Both the position numbers and the translations under genes were made by a program. The notes beneath the pieces were generated by a model that was not told where the DNA came from, searched no databases, and saw nothing but the letters and a program-made list of their open reading frames with translations. Shown here piece by piece: positions 21,265 to 33,062 of a stretch of DNA of 64,000 bases (positions are counted from its first letter, which is position 1; every line of letters begins with the position of its first letter). The DNA is taken from assembly GCA_030144725.1 (NCBI GenBank), contig JASKMD010000010.1, positions 124,001-188,000 on the forward strand, read 5' to 3'. The stretch is from Haematococcus lacustris. Taxonomy: Eukaryota; Chlorophyta; Chlorophyceae; Chlamydomonadales; Haematococcaceae.

Positions 21265-23255
21265 TCAGCTGCTGTCCAAGCGCGCGCACACCGACCGCAG
21301 CTTGCTGTACACCTTGGCGGGGGGCGAGCCCATGATGAGGGCGCACAACGCATCGCGCGCCACACGAATGTTCTGCGGCAGGAGGGGCGGGGGAAGGAGG
21401 CACGGTCAGCGACGGGCAGTGCCAGGCAGGCAGGCAGGCCGCACGGCGGCGCAATGGGTAACGGCGCTGCCGGGCTGACCTGGAAGGATCCCAGGATGTG
21501 GATGCGCTGGTCCGCCAGCACCAGCCGCGTCTTAGTCGCGTTCTCGATCGTGAACTTGGTCTTGCCGGACTTTCCGGACAATCGGCCGATAGCCCGCGAC
21601 ATGTGCTCACCTCGCAGCGTCTGCGACCAGACAGCCGGGTCCAGGTCAGCAGGTCGGCGGCGACTGAGCAGCAGGGGACAGGCCCAGGGCAGGAGGAGGG
21701 CGTGGGCTTGCTCTTTGCATCAAGCCCACTAAGGGATTGGGAGAGAGGGTGTCAGCCAGCAGCGGGCGCCACTAGTGCTGGTAGCGCCTGGGTGAAGTGG
21801 ATGTCAGGGGCAGCAGCTGACTGCACCACCACTACCACTCTACCATTGCCCCTGTCCCCCTATCAATAAAGCTTCCCAGCACTGTCCAGTGTGACGGGTG
21901 CGGGCTGACGGGGGTGAGCAGCATTGCCGGCCTGACCAGGGCCTGCCCTGCCCTGCCTTGGCCCCGTTCCCACTCCCCACCCCTACCTCCACAGCCTCTG
22001 CCTCTGTACCCCTGCCCCTGCCCCTGGCACTGCCCCTGGCATTGCCCCTGGCATTGCCTGGCCGCACCTTGACGTCCTTGATCTCAAAACACTCCACGTA
22101 CAGGTCATCCAGCCGCAGCAGCGCAATGGCGTCACGCACCTCAAACCCTGAAGTCCAACAGCGCCAACAGACACAACCACCAGTGTAACTGCCTAATGCA
22201 AGCTCACTAAGATCAAGGTGCAAGCTCACTAAGATCAAGGCGCGGATCCAGGGGGTGGGTGAGCGGGTAGGTGGGTGGGTGGGTGGGTGAGGTGTATGGG
22301 TGGGAGTCCCTGCAAGGGATTTTGGAGTGGAGGGTGATGGTCAGAGGTGGGGAGCAGGGGCCATGCTGCAACTAAGCAAGCTGCCCGGCCACTGGACTGG
22401 CAAACCTCACAGGTGCTGCAGTATGAGGCGGGCCACAGGGGGTCCTTGCAGCGGCTGTGCCATGAGGTGAGTACAGGCAGGCTGGCCGCACCTAGGAGGA
22501 AGGCGTGCACGAAGTCTGCGGCCTTCTGCAGCACGTCTGGGCTCACAGTCTTGGCGGTGGTCTTGATCTCAACCTGCAGGTCCAACAGAGAAGCGGGGCT
22601 GCAGCTGCGCCTGCTGGGTCTGGGCTGTCGCTGGTGGTGGCTGGGGACTGGCATGTGCTTGCATAGCTTGCATAGTACATGTGCTTGCATAGCTCCAGGC
22701 TGGGGCTGGCATATGGTTGATTGGTTGGAGTGGCGCAACATGCAGGTAGCAGCTAAAGGGGCTGGCTGACTAGCCAGCGATCGTATGCTCTGAGGTGTGC
22801 TACCAGGTGTTGTGAAGCATGCCGTGACTGCATGCATGGCCTGCCTTCTTTGTCTTCAAGTTCATGCGCATGTCCAGCCGCAGGTTCTCTGTGATCGGCT
22901 TGAACAGCTCCAGCCAGTGTGTCTTCAAGGGGGTCATGCGGTGTTGAGGCACAGGCACCTGGCACAGTGCATAGCAGAGAGAGCAGGACGCATGAGGAGG
23001 GGTGGGACCCCGGACCACTCGCAGTCTGGCACTTTATAGCACAGTCTTAGTAGCTGCCGGGTACAGCTGCTGTACACACACCCTGCGAAACTCCAGCTTG
23101 CCGCCCTGTTCAGCTGCTGACAAAGGCGTGAAGTTGGGCTTGTCAGGCAAGCCTGGCTGCTCCTGGCCGGCCTGCTCATGACCAGCCTCCATGTCGACGG
23201 CCATAGGGGTTTCTTGAAGTGCAGCCTTTGCATCCTTGCGAGGGACTTTGGGCAT
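21265..23255 (-). CDS. PNO1: PNO1 (Dim2/Rrp20), small-subunit ribosome biogenesis KH protein
   Basis: Six exons in frame give about 232 residues: 23255-23082, 22958-22845, 22573-22492, 22147-22068, 21620-21480, 21372-21265. The start MPKVPRKD was chosen because the upstream part of the frame is low-complexity and this gives the family's normal length. Conserved blocks are ENLRLDMRMNLKTKKVEIKT, FEVRDAIALLRLDDLYVE, HMSRAIGRLSGKSGKTKF, RLVLADQRIHILGSFQNIR and LIMGSPPAKVYSKLR, the C-terminal KH-like fold that binds NOB1 and the 3' end of 18S rRNA precursor. It acts in nucleolar and cytoplasmic maturation of the 40S subunit. The second intron has a weak GC donor (AAG|GCAGGC). Confidence 0.95.
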
Positions 23256-23874
23256 GGCGAGCGAGCAAGTGGGCACCGATACGTAGACGGGGGTCGATGC
23301 GTCGCCGGACGCTAAGTAAGCGTGCCACCTGCTACGTGCCGCGCGCTTTGTAGTGCTCGGGGCCGCCGGGGGGAACACACAACCTTTGTTTTATAACTAT
23401 TTTCTAGAGCCCGACAGAAGCAGCTATTACAGTATTGTACAGCTTTACTATTGAACAAGCGCCCGACCCAGTTCTGAACTTTTACAGAAGTGCCACACCC
23501 GCCACCTGTCATGCACCGGGTGTTCCTGTTGGTGCACATTACTAACGTACATCTAGCTAGTCAGCCTCTGTTATATGGGACACGGCCTACGCGAGGTAAG
23601 ACGGTGTTATACGCATGCCTTTACATTACCCATTTTTGGCTATGTTGCGTAGCAGCGTTCTCCGGCACTAGTACACAGCTCGAAGCAATATGCACCTTGT
23701 ACGTAGCTGGTCGAAGAAACCAGTGCAACGACGAAATGTCTCGTCATAGCATTGCATGGGTTGCATTTTTGTATCGTCCGGACAGGTTGTCTTTGTTTGT
23801 ATATCGCAGACATAAGCATGAAAACAGCCATGCTATAGGAGCTCAGCGTTGGCGCTCATCCGGGGAGCACTGCC
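23256..23874. promoter_or_regulatory. Divergent intergenic region between PNO1 and casein kinase 1
   Basis: The 619 bp between the two start codons is clearly less GC-rich than the flanking genes and must contain both promoters. No specific element is recognised. Confidence 0.4.
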
Positions 23875-26060
23875 ATGGCGCTGGACATCCGCATAGCTGG
23901 GCGCTACCGCCTGGGGCGGAAGATTGGTGGAGGGGTGGGTTTCTACCAACAAGGTTTTGACAGGGTCTGGAAAGCAGCTTCGCAGTGCACTCATTGCCTC
24001 CTGTGCCGCACGCTTGCAGAGCTTTGGCGATATCTACCTTGGCAAGTGCCTTGCCGCACGCATACGCCCTGGCACATGCACCAGCCGCTGCAGCGTCTGT
24101 CCAAGCGCAAACAGCACCAGCTTCGGTTTCAGCGGAGGAAGCTAATAGACCTGGCACACGCCTCTCTTGCGCAGGCACCAACATTCAGACTGGCGAGGAG
24201 GTAGCCATCAAGCTGGTGCGTGCAGCCTAACCAGACCAGCTGGCTGTTGATAGCCAGGCCAAGCGGTGGCTGATCCCGCCTTCTGTGCGTTCTTCGCTTA
24301 GGAGTCAGTAAAAACCAGACACCCACAGCTCCTGTACGAGAGCAAGTTGTACAAGATTCTGCAGGGCGGAGGTGCGTCCCTGCATCCTGCTGGGCCACAA
24401 TTGACATGGCGCTTGCTCAGCCTCGCTCCCGCGTGGTGCGCCGTGATCGCAGTGGGTGTTCCCAATGTCAGATGGTACGGAGTGGAGGGCGATTACAACG
24501 TGATGGTCATTGACCTGCTGGGACCCAGTCTCGAGGACTTGTTCAACTTCTGTAGGTGCTGCTCAGGCTGAGACAGCGCTTCCCGACCTGCGACTGTTGC
24601 TGACAAGGCACGCGGCCGTGCATGCAGGCAATCGCAAGTTCAGCTTAAAAACAGTGCTGATGCTGGCTGACCAGTTGGTGAGGCTGTATCCAGCAGCACT
24701 AGGTATCTCCAATGCATGCAAGTAGAAGCAGCTGTCTCAACAGGGAAGCCTTTTTACAGTTGTGAACATAGGCAGCCTACACTGGCAACCTTCATGACTT
24801 ACAATCCTCACTGCCTCGCAATTGTGGGACGACTTTGTGCAGCTCTCGCGTGTGGAGTTTGTGCACTCTCGAAGCTTCATTCATCGGGACATTAAGCCGG
24901 ACAACTTCCTTATGGGTAGGTCATTGGCTTGTGAGTTAAAGAGCCAGTAAACATTGAGGTAGGCACTCCTTGCCTGCAGCGCTCACTCTCCATGTGTGCT
25001 CCTGACATGCAGGGCTTGGCAAGAAGGCAAACCAGGTGCACATCATTGACTTTGGTCTGGCAAAAAAGTACCGCGACCCCAAGACCCACATCCACATTCC
25101 CTACCGCGAGAACAAGAACTTGACTGGCACGGCACGCTACGCCAGCATCAACACACACCTGGGCATTGAGCAGAGCCGCAGAGACGACATGGAGTCACTG
25201 GGCTACGTGATGATGTACTTCCTGCGTGGCAGCCTCCCCTGGCAGGGCCTCAAGGCTGCCACCAAGCGGCAAAAGTACGAGAAGATCAGCGAAAAGAAGA
25301 TGTCAACGCCCATTGAGGTGCTTTGCAAAGGATACCCCATGGAGTTTGTCACCTACTTCCAGTACTGCCGGTCGCTGCGGTTCGATGACAAGCCGGACTA
25401 CAGCTACCTCCGCAAAATGTTCAGAGACCTTTTTGCACGGGAGGGTAGGTGGCGTCATGTCAGCCTGCGTTGACTGCCTACTAGCAGATGCATGGGCCAT
25501 GACAGCGCGAGATACAGTCTTGATGCAGGTGGCCAGCTTGGCACCCCGCAGGTGTTGCCACATGAGCCGCGTGTTGGGCCTGCTGCTCCTGCCATACAGG
25601 CTACCAGTGGGACTATGTGTTCGACTGGACAATCCTGAAGCATCAGCAGAACACGTCTGCAGCCAGGCCAGCAGCCAGGCCCGACAATGCCGTCGGGCCA
25701 TCTGATGTGGCCCAGGAGGAGGAGGCAATGCGCGCTGGTGGCACTGCAGACAGCCAGCGCCGCAGGTACGCTGCTGGAACTGATTGTCTTCAAGAGCAGC
25801 TTTGCTAGGTTGCAGCTGCAGCAAGGACAGCAAAATGGCTTGGCAGGGCAGCAAGGACAGCAGAACGGCTGGGCAGGTATGGAGGTGAACGCAGGGTGGC
25901 CGTTGCTGCGGTCAGCTGCTCAAGTAGCATTAGCCCCATTTGCTTCAAGCTTTGGATGCAAATCGCCTGGCCTGGCTTGGTCTGCTGCGCAGGTTTGAGT
26001 TTTAATTGGAGGGGAGAGGCACTCCAGTGCTTTAGCTCCAAGGCAGCAGCGGCTGACTGA
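23875..26060 (+). CDS. Casein kinase 1 (CK1) family Ser/Thr protein kinase
   Basis: Eleven exons, all in phase, give 382 residues: 23875-23934, 24020-24041, 24175-24215, 24302-24371, 24453-24551, 24628-24677, 24843-24915, 25013-25444, 25600-25765, 25809-25876, 25993-26060. The order is complete for CK1: Gly loop [16 protein letters not shown] with the ATP lysine, HRDIKPDNF catalytic loop, [22 protein letters not shown] (the CK1 substitute for APE) and [18 protein letters not shown]. The tail after about residue 295 is short, with Gln/Gly-rich repeats (QQGQQNG). It phosphorylates acidic or primed Ser/Thr; in algae CK1 acts in cilia and the circadian clock. The second intron has a GC donor (CTTG|GCAAGT). 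Confidence 0.95.
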
Positions 26061-26560
26061 GGCGTGTTCAGCCACTTCAGGCACGCATGGTGCAGCCGCT
26101 GCTATGTACTATGTCATTGCTAGCTCGCACATTATGTGGCGCCGTAGTTGTTGGTCGCTACCTTGCTGCCACTGCTTGAAAACGCCTGTAGCACCGCTGC
26201 ACGGCTTGCAGTCGCATGCAATTGCATTGTATGCTCCTGATTGGCGGACATGTTGTGGTTTCTGACTGGTGCGACATCTGCAGATCTCGCAGGTGGTGCA
26301 TGTAGCAAAGATTGCTGTGTGAGGTGCACGTAGCAAAGATGACTGTGTGAGCATATCTCACATTTTGAGTTGGTATGGGTCCGCTATGCCACCTGGACAT
26401 ACGCTGCCATGCCGTGACATGTTAGACCTACCTTGCATCATGTGCTGAGCATCCAGGGTGGTACCCCTTAGGCCGGTGTAAGGAAAGGCGTTCTCAATTG
26501 TCGCGATCGTGCTATGCACCGCGCGCGATGTCAGTAGCAAAATTTGGCAATTGAGACGTT
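26061..26560. other. Intergenic, no gene recognised
   Basis: Contains a TGTAA at 26477-26481 that may end the casein kinase 1 transcript, and an imperfect 22-bp direct repeat (TGTAGCAAAGAT versus CGTAGCAAAGAT) at about 26300-26342. Confidence 0.4.
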
Positions 26561-29500
26561 ATGCGGCTGCTCCTGCCCGCCGTGTTATGCCGCGTGCTGC
26601 TTATCAACTCGACCGTGCGCGACACCATCAACGCGTACACGGTTGAATTCGTGACGCCACCAATTAAACCCACCGGCGTACTGCTATGCTTCAATGACAC
26701 GGCCTTGAAGCTGACTGCTCATGACTTCTCTGTACCGAGCTTGCTCGTCGGTGGATCGCTTTTTGAATACGGCGAAGCCGCAGTGGTCGCCCCCGGTACC
26801 TCATGGACAAGCAACCCCTTCTTCAAGCCAGCCAACCTAGCGCTGCGCGCTGCAGAGTTCGGCAGTCTGCAGGATGTGCTCAACACCGACAGCTCGTACG
26901 CAGACAGCTATCTCTTCCAAAGGTGCACAGCCCAGCTGTTTTGATAGTGACCAGCCTGTACCTACCTTCCTGGCGTAGAGACATGGCAATGGCCAGCCAA
27001 AGCCGTGTGGTGCAGCCATGCCTCGTCAGGAGCCAAGTGCAAAACACATGAGAGCGTGCACAGTGTGCAGGTTGGACAGCTTGCGCTATGACTCCACAGC
27101 CTTCACCAGCATCACTGGCTTGGTGAATTTCAGCAGCAACCTGGGTGCTGCACCCCAGCCCTCACCTGAAGCGGGCAACTGCGTGCTGCTGTCAGGTCAG
27201 TCCCTTGTGGCCGTGTCAGGTCAGAGGCCCTAGGTCCGTGAGCCCCCTGCTGAGTGCTGCCAGGTGCATGGGCCAGCACGCCGCAGGGGCCTGGCTGCGC
27301 TGCTCCTGGCCACAGGCGCTTGGCAGAGCCGGACTCGGTATGAGCTGAGCTTCACTGTCAGAAACCCAGCAGGCGGCGCCAGCGCTGGAAAGATGCCGGC
27401 CTTGTGGCTGGCGCCTGTCACCACGTCTGTGGGTGTGGGGTGGGGTGGGGTACAGCTGCCTTGGCAGCTCCATGAGCGGCAGCATGAGGTGCAGCCAGCC
27501 TCAGCGGCGCTGTGGCAGCGCCTGGACTGCGGCATCACACTGACCAGCAGCACAGCTGTACAGACACATCAGGGTGTGGCATGCAGCCACCGCTGTCATG
27601 TAGGAAGCAGCATGAACCCTCCCCTTCCTCCCGGCCCCCTCCCCTCCTTAGGGCCCCTCTCCCTCCACATGGGCCCCCACCCTCCTCATGGTGCCAGTGC
27701 ACCAGGCAGTCCCGCCTGCCAGCCATGCCTGCCTCAAGCAACGGCTCCCCGCCTGCCCCTCTGCCCTGTGGGCTGACCCAGGTGTTGAGCTCAACAGCCA
27801 GCAGCCGTGGCTTCATCGCCACAGACCTGACGTTTGCAGTGCGTGGCAGCAAGCAGGGCGTGGTCTGCACTGCCAGGTGACTCCTGCCTGCCTGGGGCTC
27901 AAGGGCGGCACCAGATTGGATTCACACGTGCACCCGCCAGCATACCTGCATTCTACATGCCTCCATGCACCCACCCACCCACCCATCCACCCACCCTCCT
28001 CCTACCTCTCTGCCTGCCCTCAGGCCTGCAGTGAGCGCAGCACTGCAGAGCTTGTGGGACGCCTGCAGTGCAGCCAGGCAGCGGGGCCTGGCGCCACCAC
28101 CAGGTGCTGCGCCCTTGGTAGGCAAAGCGCTGCTGTTATGACCTAGCTGCACCCAGCCTGGCCCACAGCCTGCAGCATCCTGGCCCAGCCTGGCCCAGGC
28201 AGCAGCCAGCACTGCACCCAACTGGTTGCAAAGCACCGGGTTACCCCCACACACCTCACAACAGCCTGGAGCACAGACCAGACCAGGCCACCACCCCTGA
28301 ACCCCCAGGGCCTGCCCCCTTCTTCCCCTGCACTGCCTCATCCTAATCTCACCCCCCCTCCTACTGCGAAGCTGCAGCAGCAAACCCCCCTGGGCTGCCC
28401 TCTCACCCCAGACCAGTCTGACCTCACTTCCGGGTTGCGCTGCCTGCCTGTCCGCAGACCTGCCTGGCACTGCTGCGCTCTGCCCAGTTGAGCAACAGCA
28501 GCGCCTTCCCCTACACCCTGCCACCCCTGGCGCCCTTGGCTGGCCCCTCCCCCCCCTCCTGCTCCAGCACCCTCAACTCAGCTCTCAGCTCACGCCTTGG
28601 GGGGGACTGCGTGGCATGCGGCCCAGGCAAGCCTGCGGTGAGCAGCAGGGGGGCAGCCAGCAGCAGGCAGCAGCACCTGCCGCCCCCCCTGCACAGCACC
28701 TGCACCTCGTGCTCTGCCGTCAGCAGGGCTGCCCTCAGCAGGGCGCAGGGGGCTGTGGAGGCGCACAGGGGCATGCGGCTGCTGCCCTTCCCTGCCCTTG
28801 GCTGCTGCTCGCAGGCTCCGCCTTTGATGGGCTGTGAGTGCCCCCCCGGCAGCCAGGCGCAGCTGGTAGGCTCCCTGGCCTGCAGCGCACTGCTGGTGGC
28901 GCCTGACCCGGCAGCCACAACCAACAGCAGCGCCCTGGCCCTGGCTGCCGCCCTGTGCTCAGCCTTCACCGCCCAGCAGGGCCAATGGCGCAAGGTGCAG
29001 GCAGGGGCGGCAGAGGGGGCAGGAGGAGGCAGGGAGGCGGTCATGCCTGATGCATGCCTGGCTGGCAGGGGGGCCATACGCTGCCTGCCTGCCTGCCTGC
29101 CTGGCTCAGCCGCCTGCTGTCGTGCCTGCCCCTCCCCTGGCAGCCCCGTGATGCCCTGCGCTGTGTCAGACCCCAGCAGTTGTGGTGCTGTCCACGTGTC
29201 GTCCGCAGCGCTTGCTCCCCCCAAAGCTGGTGCAGCGCCTGCTGCCTCGCGCCTTCCTGATGGCGGCCACTGGGCTGGTGGACGAGGAGGCGTGGCGCCA
29301 TGCACGGGCTGCCTTCAACGCCACATACTTAGTAGATCCAAGGTCGGGTAAAGTCTAGTCAGGTCAGGTCAGGTCAAGTCAGGTCAGGTCAGGTCAGGTC
29401 AGGTCGGGTCGGGTCAGGTCAGGTCAGGTCAGGTCAGGTCAGGTCAGGTCAGGTCGGGTCAGGTCGGGTCGGGTCGGGTCGGGTCAGGTCGGGTCGGGTC

Positions 29501-30239
29501 AGGTCAAGGCGGGGTGGGGCGGGGTGGGGCTGGGCAGGGCGGGGCGAGGGGAGTTGTCTGCCATTGAGATGCCACCTATCCCATCCCTGCCCAGCCCCAG
29601 CCCACCAGACTGTGTGTCTGCTGCTGCTGGCCCCCTGCTGCTGCTGGCCCCTGATGCTGCTGGCCCCCTGATGCTGCCAGGTACCCTGACTCTCCCTCGC
29701 GGGCTCAGGGCCTGCGGCCATCCTGCAATAAGTGCCAGGGTGCAGCCACCTACAGGGACACCTTCACCGGCAAGCAGGTCTGAGCCAGCCCTGGCGCCCT
29801 GCTGCCTGGCGCCCTGCTAGAGTCACAGGGCCAGAGGGGCATGGAGGAGGTCTGCAGTGCACAACTGGGCAGGAGACAAGACTTGGGTGGCTAGAACAGC
29901 ATGTCAGCCACTGCATGTTGACTGAGCTGGGATATTCACCAGGCAGGGCGGAGCAGGCAGCAAGGGGCGTGTGTGAGGTGACCTGATGCGCAGGTGCCAG
30001 TGCAGGACTACCAGTTTACGGCCATGAACGTGTTTCGACTGATCGGATATGTGCTGGACGAGGTGGCTGGGCAGCCCTGCCCCAGTCTATGGGACAGGTA
30101 TGGATCTGGATCAAAACCAGCTTGCCATAGGTAAACTGCTCATGACCTGTCTGGCTATTACCTGGCTGGCGGGTGCAGATCTCCCGTTGATCACTACAAC
30201 ATAGTGACGATCAAAGTCGATCAACAAAGCGATCGTTGA
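26561..30239 (+). CDS. Unrecognised protein, possibly secreted
   Basis: Exons 26561-26922, 27071-27195 and from 27316 are phase-consistent. Further likely exons are about 27781-27878 (TDLTFAVRGSKQGVVCTA), about 28025-28110, from about 28459 (Ser/Pro/Cys-rich, long), about 29210-29342 (GLVDEEAWRHARAAFNATYL) and 29994-30099 (VFRLIGYVLDEVAGQPCPSLWD). The last exon, 30179-30239, ends in a TGA. The first residues (MRLLLPAVLCRVLLI) are hydrophobic like a signal peptide, and the middle has scattered Cys and N-glycosylation-type sites (NDT, NSS, NFS). RTRYELSFTVRNP resembles beta-sandwich strands of algal surface proteins. No family is recognised. The middle exon borders are provisional and a pentanucleotide array interrupts one intron. 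Confidence 0.5.
29341..29510. repeat. Pentanucleotide array (GGTCA / GGTCG)n
   Basis: About 33 units of a 5-bp repeat, AGGTC or GGGTC. The A variant dominates the left part and the G variant the right. It lies in an intron of the unrecognised gene, directly downstream of the exon ending near 29342. Confidence 0.93.
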
Positions 30240-30506
30240 TGTCGGGTGCAGGAACAATCCTCTCGTGGCTGAGTACGGGCCGTACGACAAGAAGCTGTGC
30301 CAACCTCTGGCTCCATTTGTATGATTGAGTCACAGAAGTGCCAAATGTCGGCTGTTTTGTCGGACAGGACCATGCGGAATGGAAACAAACCCATGTGAAA
30401 TGAATTAGGACATAGCTCGCGCGCTGACGGAGCCACCGTTCTCGACGCCACATTGTGAGAGAGGAAGTGAGCACTTGGTCGCAAAGGAGGCTTTGGCTTG
30501 TGTAGG

Positions 30507-33062
30507 ATGAGCGGGCCTAAGAAGTACCCGCGAAGCACGCGGCAAGAATCAGCGCTACACTTGGTTGCAAGGGAATACGCAGGAGCCAACTTGTCAAATG
30601 CTAAAGAGTATTGGGACGACACGCTTAACATTGAGTGGGGCGATCAGGACGCCTACGAGGTCAGCAAGCAGCTAGGCAAGGGCAAGTACGGGGAGGTCTA
30701 CGCCAGCACGCACCTGCGGACAAAACAGACGTGTGTTATCAAAATCATGCGGCCTGTCAAGGAGCACAGGCTGCGGCGCGAGATAAAGATCTTGAAACAC
30801 GTCCGGGGCGGGCCCAACGTCGTAACTCTCTTCGAGGTGGTGAGGGACACGGAGACAAAGACGCCGTGCTTCGTGTTCGAGCTGGTGGATGCTATCGGTT
30901 TTCGGGATTTGCAATCGACTATCACTGATTCAGAGTTGCGGCTCTACATGTACCAGCTTCTCACAGCTTTGGACTTCTGCCACTCCAAGGGCATCATGCA
31001 CAGGTGGGCCACCTCACATGCACAGCCAGCCTCCTGCACACATGCTGGGCCTCCTAGGGGCTGACAATGCCTCCTGTCCAATACCTTCGTCCTTAGTTTG
31101 AGCTAGCCCCCATGTGGCAGGGATGTCAAGCCGGGCAACGTGTTGATCGACCACAAGCGAAAGGAGTTGCGGTTGATTGACTGGGGGCTGGCAGACTTCT
31201 ACCATCCGGGCAAGGAATACCCTGTGCGCGTGGCCACGCGCTTTTACAAGGTCGGTAGAGGCGCCAGTAGCGGCTGCAGCAGCAGCAGCAGCGGCAGCAG
31301 TGGCGACAGCCAGCCCCTGCACAGCTCCCATCACAGTATTGTCGGCTCAGCTGCTGCTGGCCTAGGCTCCAACCAGCTGTGCCTCCGTCCTGCCCAAGCC
31401 CATGTGTTGCACGTGTTGCTTTGCCTGCTCCTTGTGCCCCAGCCCTGCATCCCTGGTGGTTGTATTGCCCAAGCTCAGCAGCCAGTGCCCCAGCTGTGAG
31501 CTGTGAACCCACTAGTGGCCCAGCTCTGGTGGCAGCAGGCAGCCCCAGCCCCTGCCGCCCTGCCCCTTGTGCAGGGCCCTGAGCTGCTGGTAGACCTGCG
31601 CGACTATGACTACTCCCTTGACGTGTGGGGGGTGGGCTGCATGCTGGCGGCGCTGCTGTTCCGCCGCCCCGTGTTCTTCCGGGGTGACGACGAGTTCGAC
31701 CAGCTGGTCAGAATCAGCAAGGTGCTGGGCAGTGAGGGCCTTTACCAGTGAGTGGGACACGGCCCAACACCACAGTGCAGCCAGCCTGCTTTGACAAGGG
31801 TGGCAGCAGGGGCAGCCAGCTGGTCGGCAGGCAGCAGCAGGGTTAGGGTGAGGCAGTGGGAGGGTCCAGGTGGGGGCTGCAGGAGGCTGGGTGTGCGCTG
31901 TGCTTAGGTCCAGGGCGCAGCCAGGGCCCTCTGCTGCCCTGCTGGCACCTCCAGAGTGGAGGTGGGGGGCTGAGCTGGCCTGATTGTGCGGCAGCGCCTG
32001 GCCTGACTGCCCCTGCAGCCCAGCCTGCCCTGCGCTGCCCCTAGGCTGCTGCTGCTGCTGTGCGCTGTGCAGCTATTGCGCTAAGTACGGCATCAGCCTG
32101 GACCCGCGGCTGCAGCAGCTGGTGGGCATACGGGCCGCAGTGCCCTGGCCAAGGTTCAGGAATGCAGACAACGCGCACCTGTGCTGTGATGAGGTGAGAC
32201 AACACACACACACACAGCCCTGCACCCAGCCCAGGCCCCCCCCAGCTGCTTCTCACCTCACCCCCTGCTGCCCCTCACCTGCCTCTCACCTGTCCTCACC
32301 TCATCACCTCCACACTGCATCATCAGTTCTGTCAATGAGATGCTCTTCAGTATTGCCATGTTTAACACCACCACCAGGCCTGCGAGTAAGGTTGCCTAAT
32401 GTGTTGCTTTGCTTGTTGGTTGTTTCTTATAGTTGCATGTGTGCTGCTCTGTCTGCTCTTAATGCTGCTGGCTACAGGCATTTGATCTGCTCAGCCAGCT
32501 GCTGCGCTACGACCATCACGAGCGCGCCACCTGCTCAGAGGCCATGCGGCACCCTTACTTTGCAGGCGTGCGGGCCAGCCTAGCGGCCCAGCAGCAGCAG
32601 CTGCGCCCAGTCAGCCTCCCCCTGCAGCCCAACCTCAGATGCACGCCCGCGGCCCAGGCCACCATGCAGCCCAGCCAGCAGACCTGCAACAGCCAGCGCC
32701 AGCAGGAGGCAGCACAGCAGCAGCAGCAGGCAGGGGTGGCCAGACCCAGCTGTCGCTCTGGTCCTCCCCCCTCAAACCTGACCCGCAAGGAGGGGGTGGT
32801 GGAGGGCAGTGGGGGGAGCGGGGCCAGCAGCCGCACCAGCGTGCAGCACTTGGTCTTCCCCCACCCCAGCTGGCCCTCCCCCAGTGATGCAGGCGCCAGC
32901 AGCAGTGGCAGAGGTCCCTCGACACTGTTGCCTGGCGCCGCAGCCCCTGCTGGGTCTAGCCCAGGGCCATTGCCCACCCTGGCCGTCCCCGCAATGCTGG
33001 TGCGGGGGCCCCCCGCCCCCTCACACCCCCTAGGCCAGCCTGTGGCGCTCGCAACTGCCTGA
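30507..33062 (+). CDS. Casein kinase 2 catalytic (alpha) subunit with long C-terminal extension
   Basis: Five exons (30507-31003, 31121-31250, 31575-31747, 32073-32193, 32478-33062) join in frame to 501 residues. The N-terminus ([16 protein letters not shown]) and kinase motifs are those of CK2 alpha: [26 protein letters not shown], the diagnostic [11 protein letters not shown] in place of [18 protein letters not shown] and [20 protein letters not shown]. The substrate-binding basic cluster reads [15 protein letters not shown], less basic than the usual KPVKKKKIKREIKIL. The kinase domain ends near residue 340; about 155 further residues are Gln-, Pro- and Ser-rich. CK2 alpha is normally 330-390 residues, so this tail is unusual. 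CK2 is a constitutive nuclear and cytoplasmic kinase of acidic sites. Confidence 0.94.

Noticed and set aside
29341..29510. CRISPR-like array
   Set aside because: Units are 5 bp with no spacers, and the DNA is eukaryotic; it is a pentanucleotide satellite.
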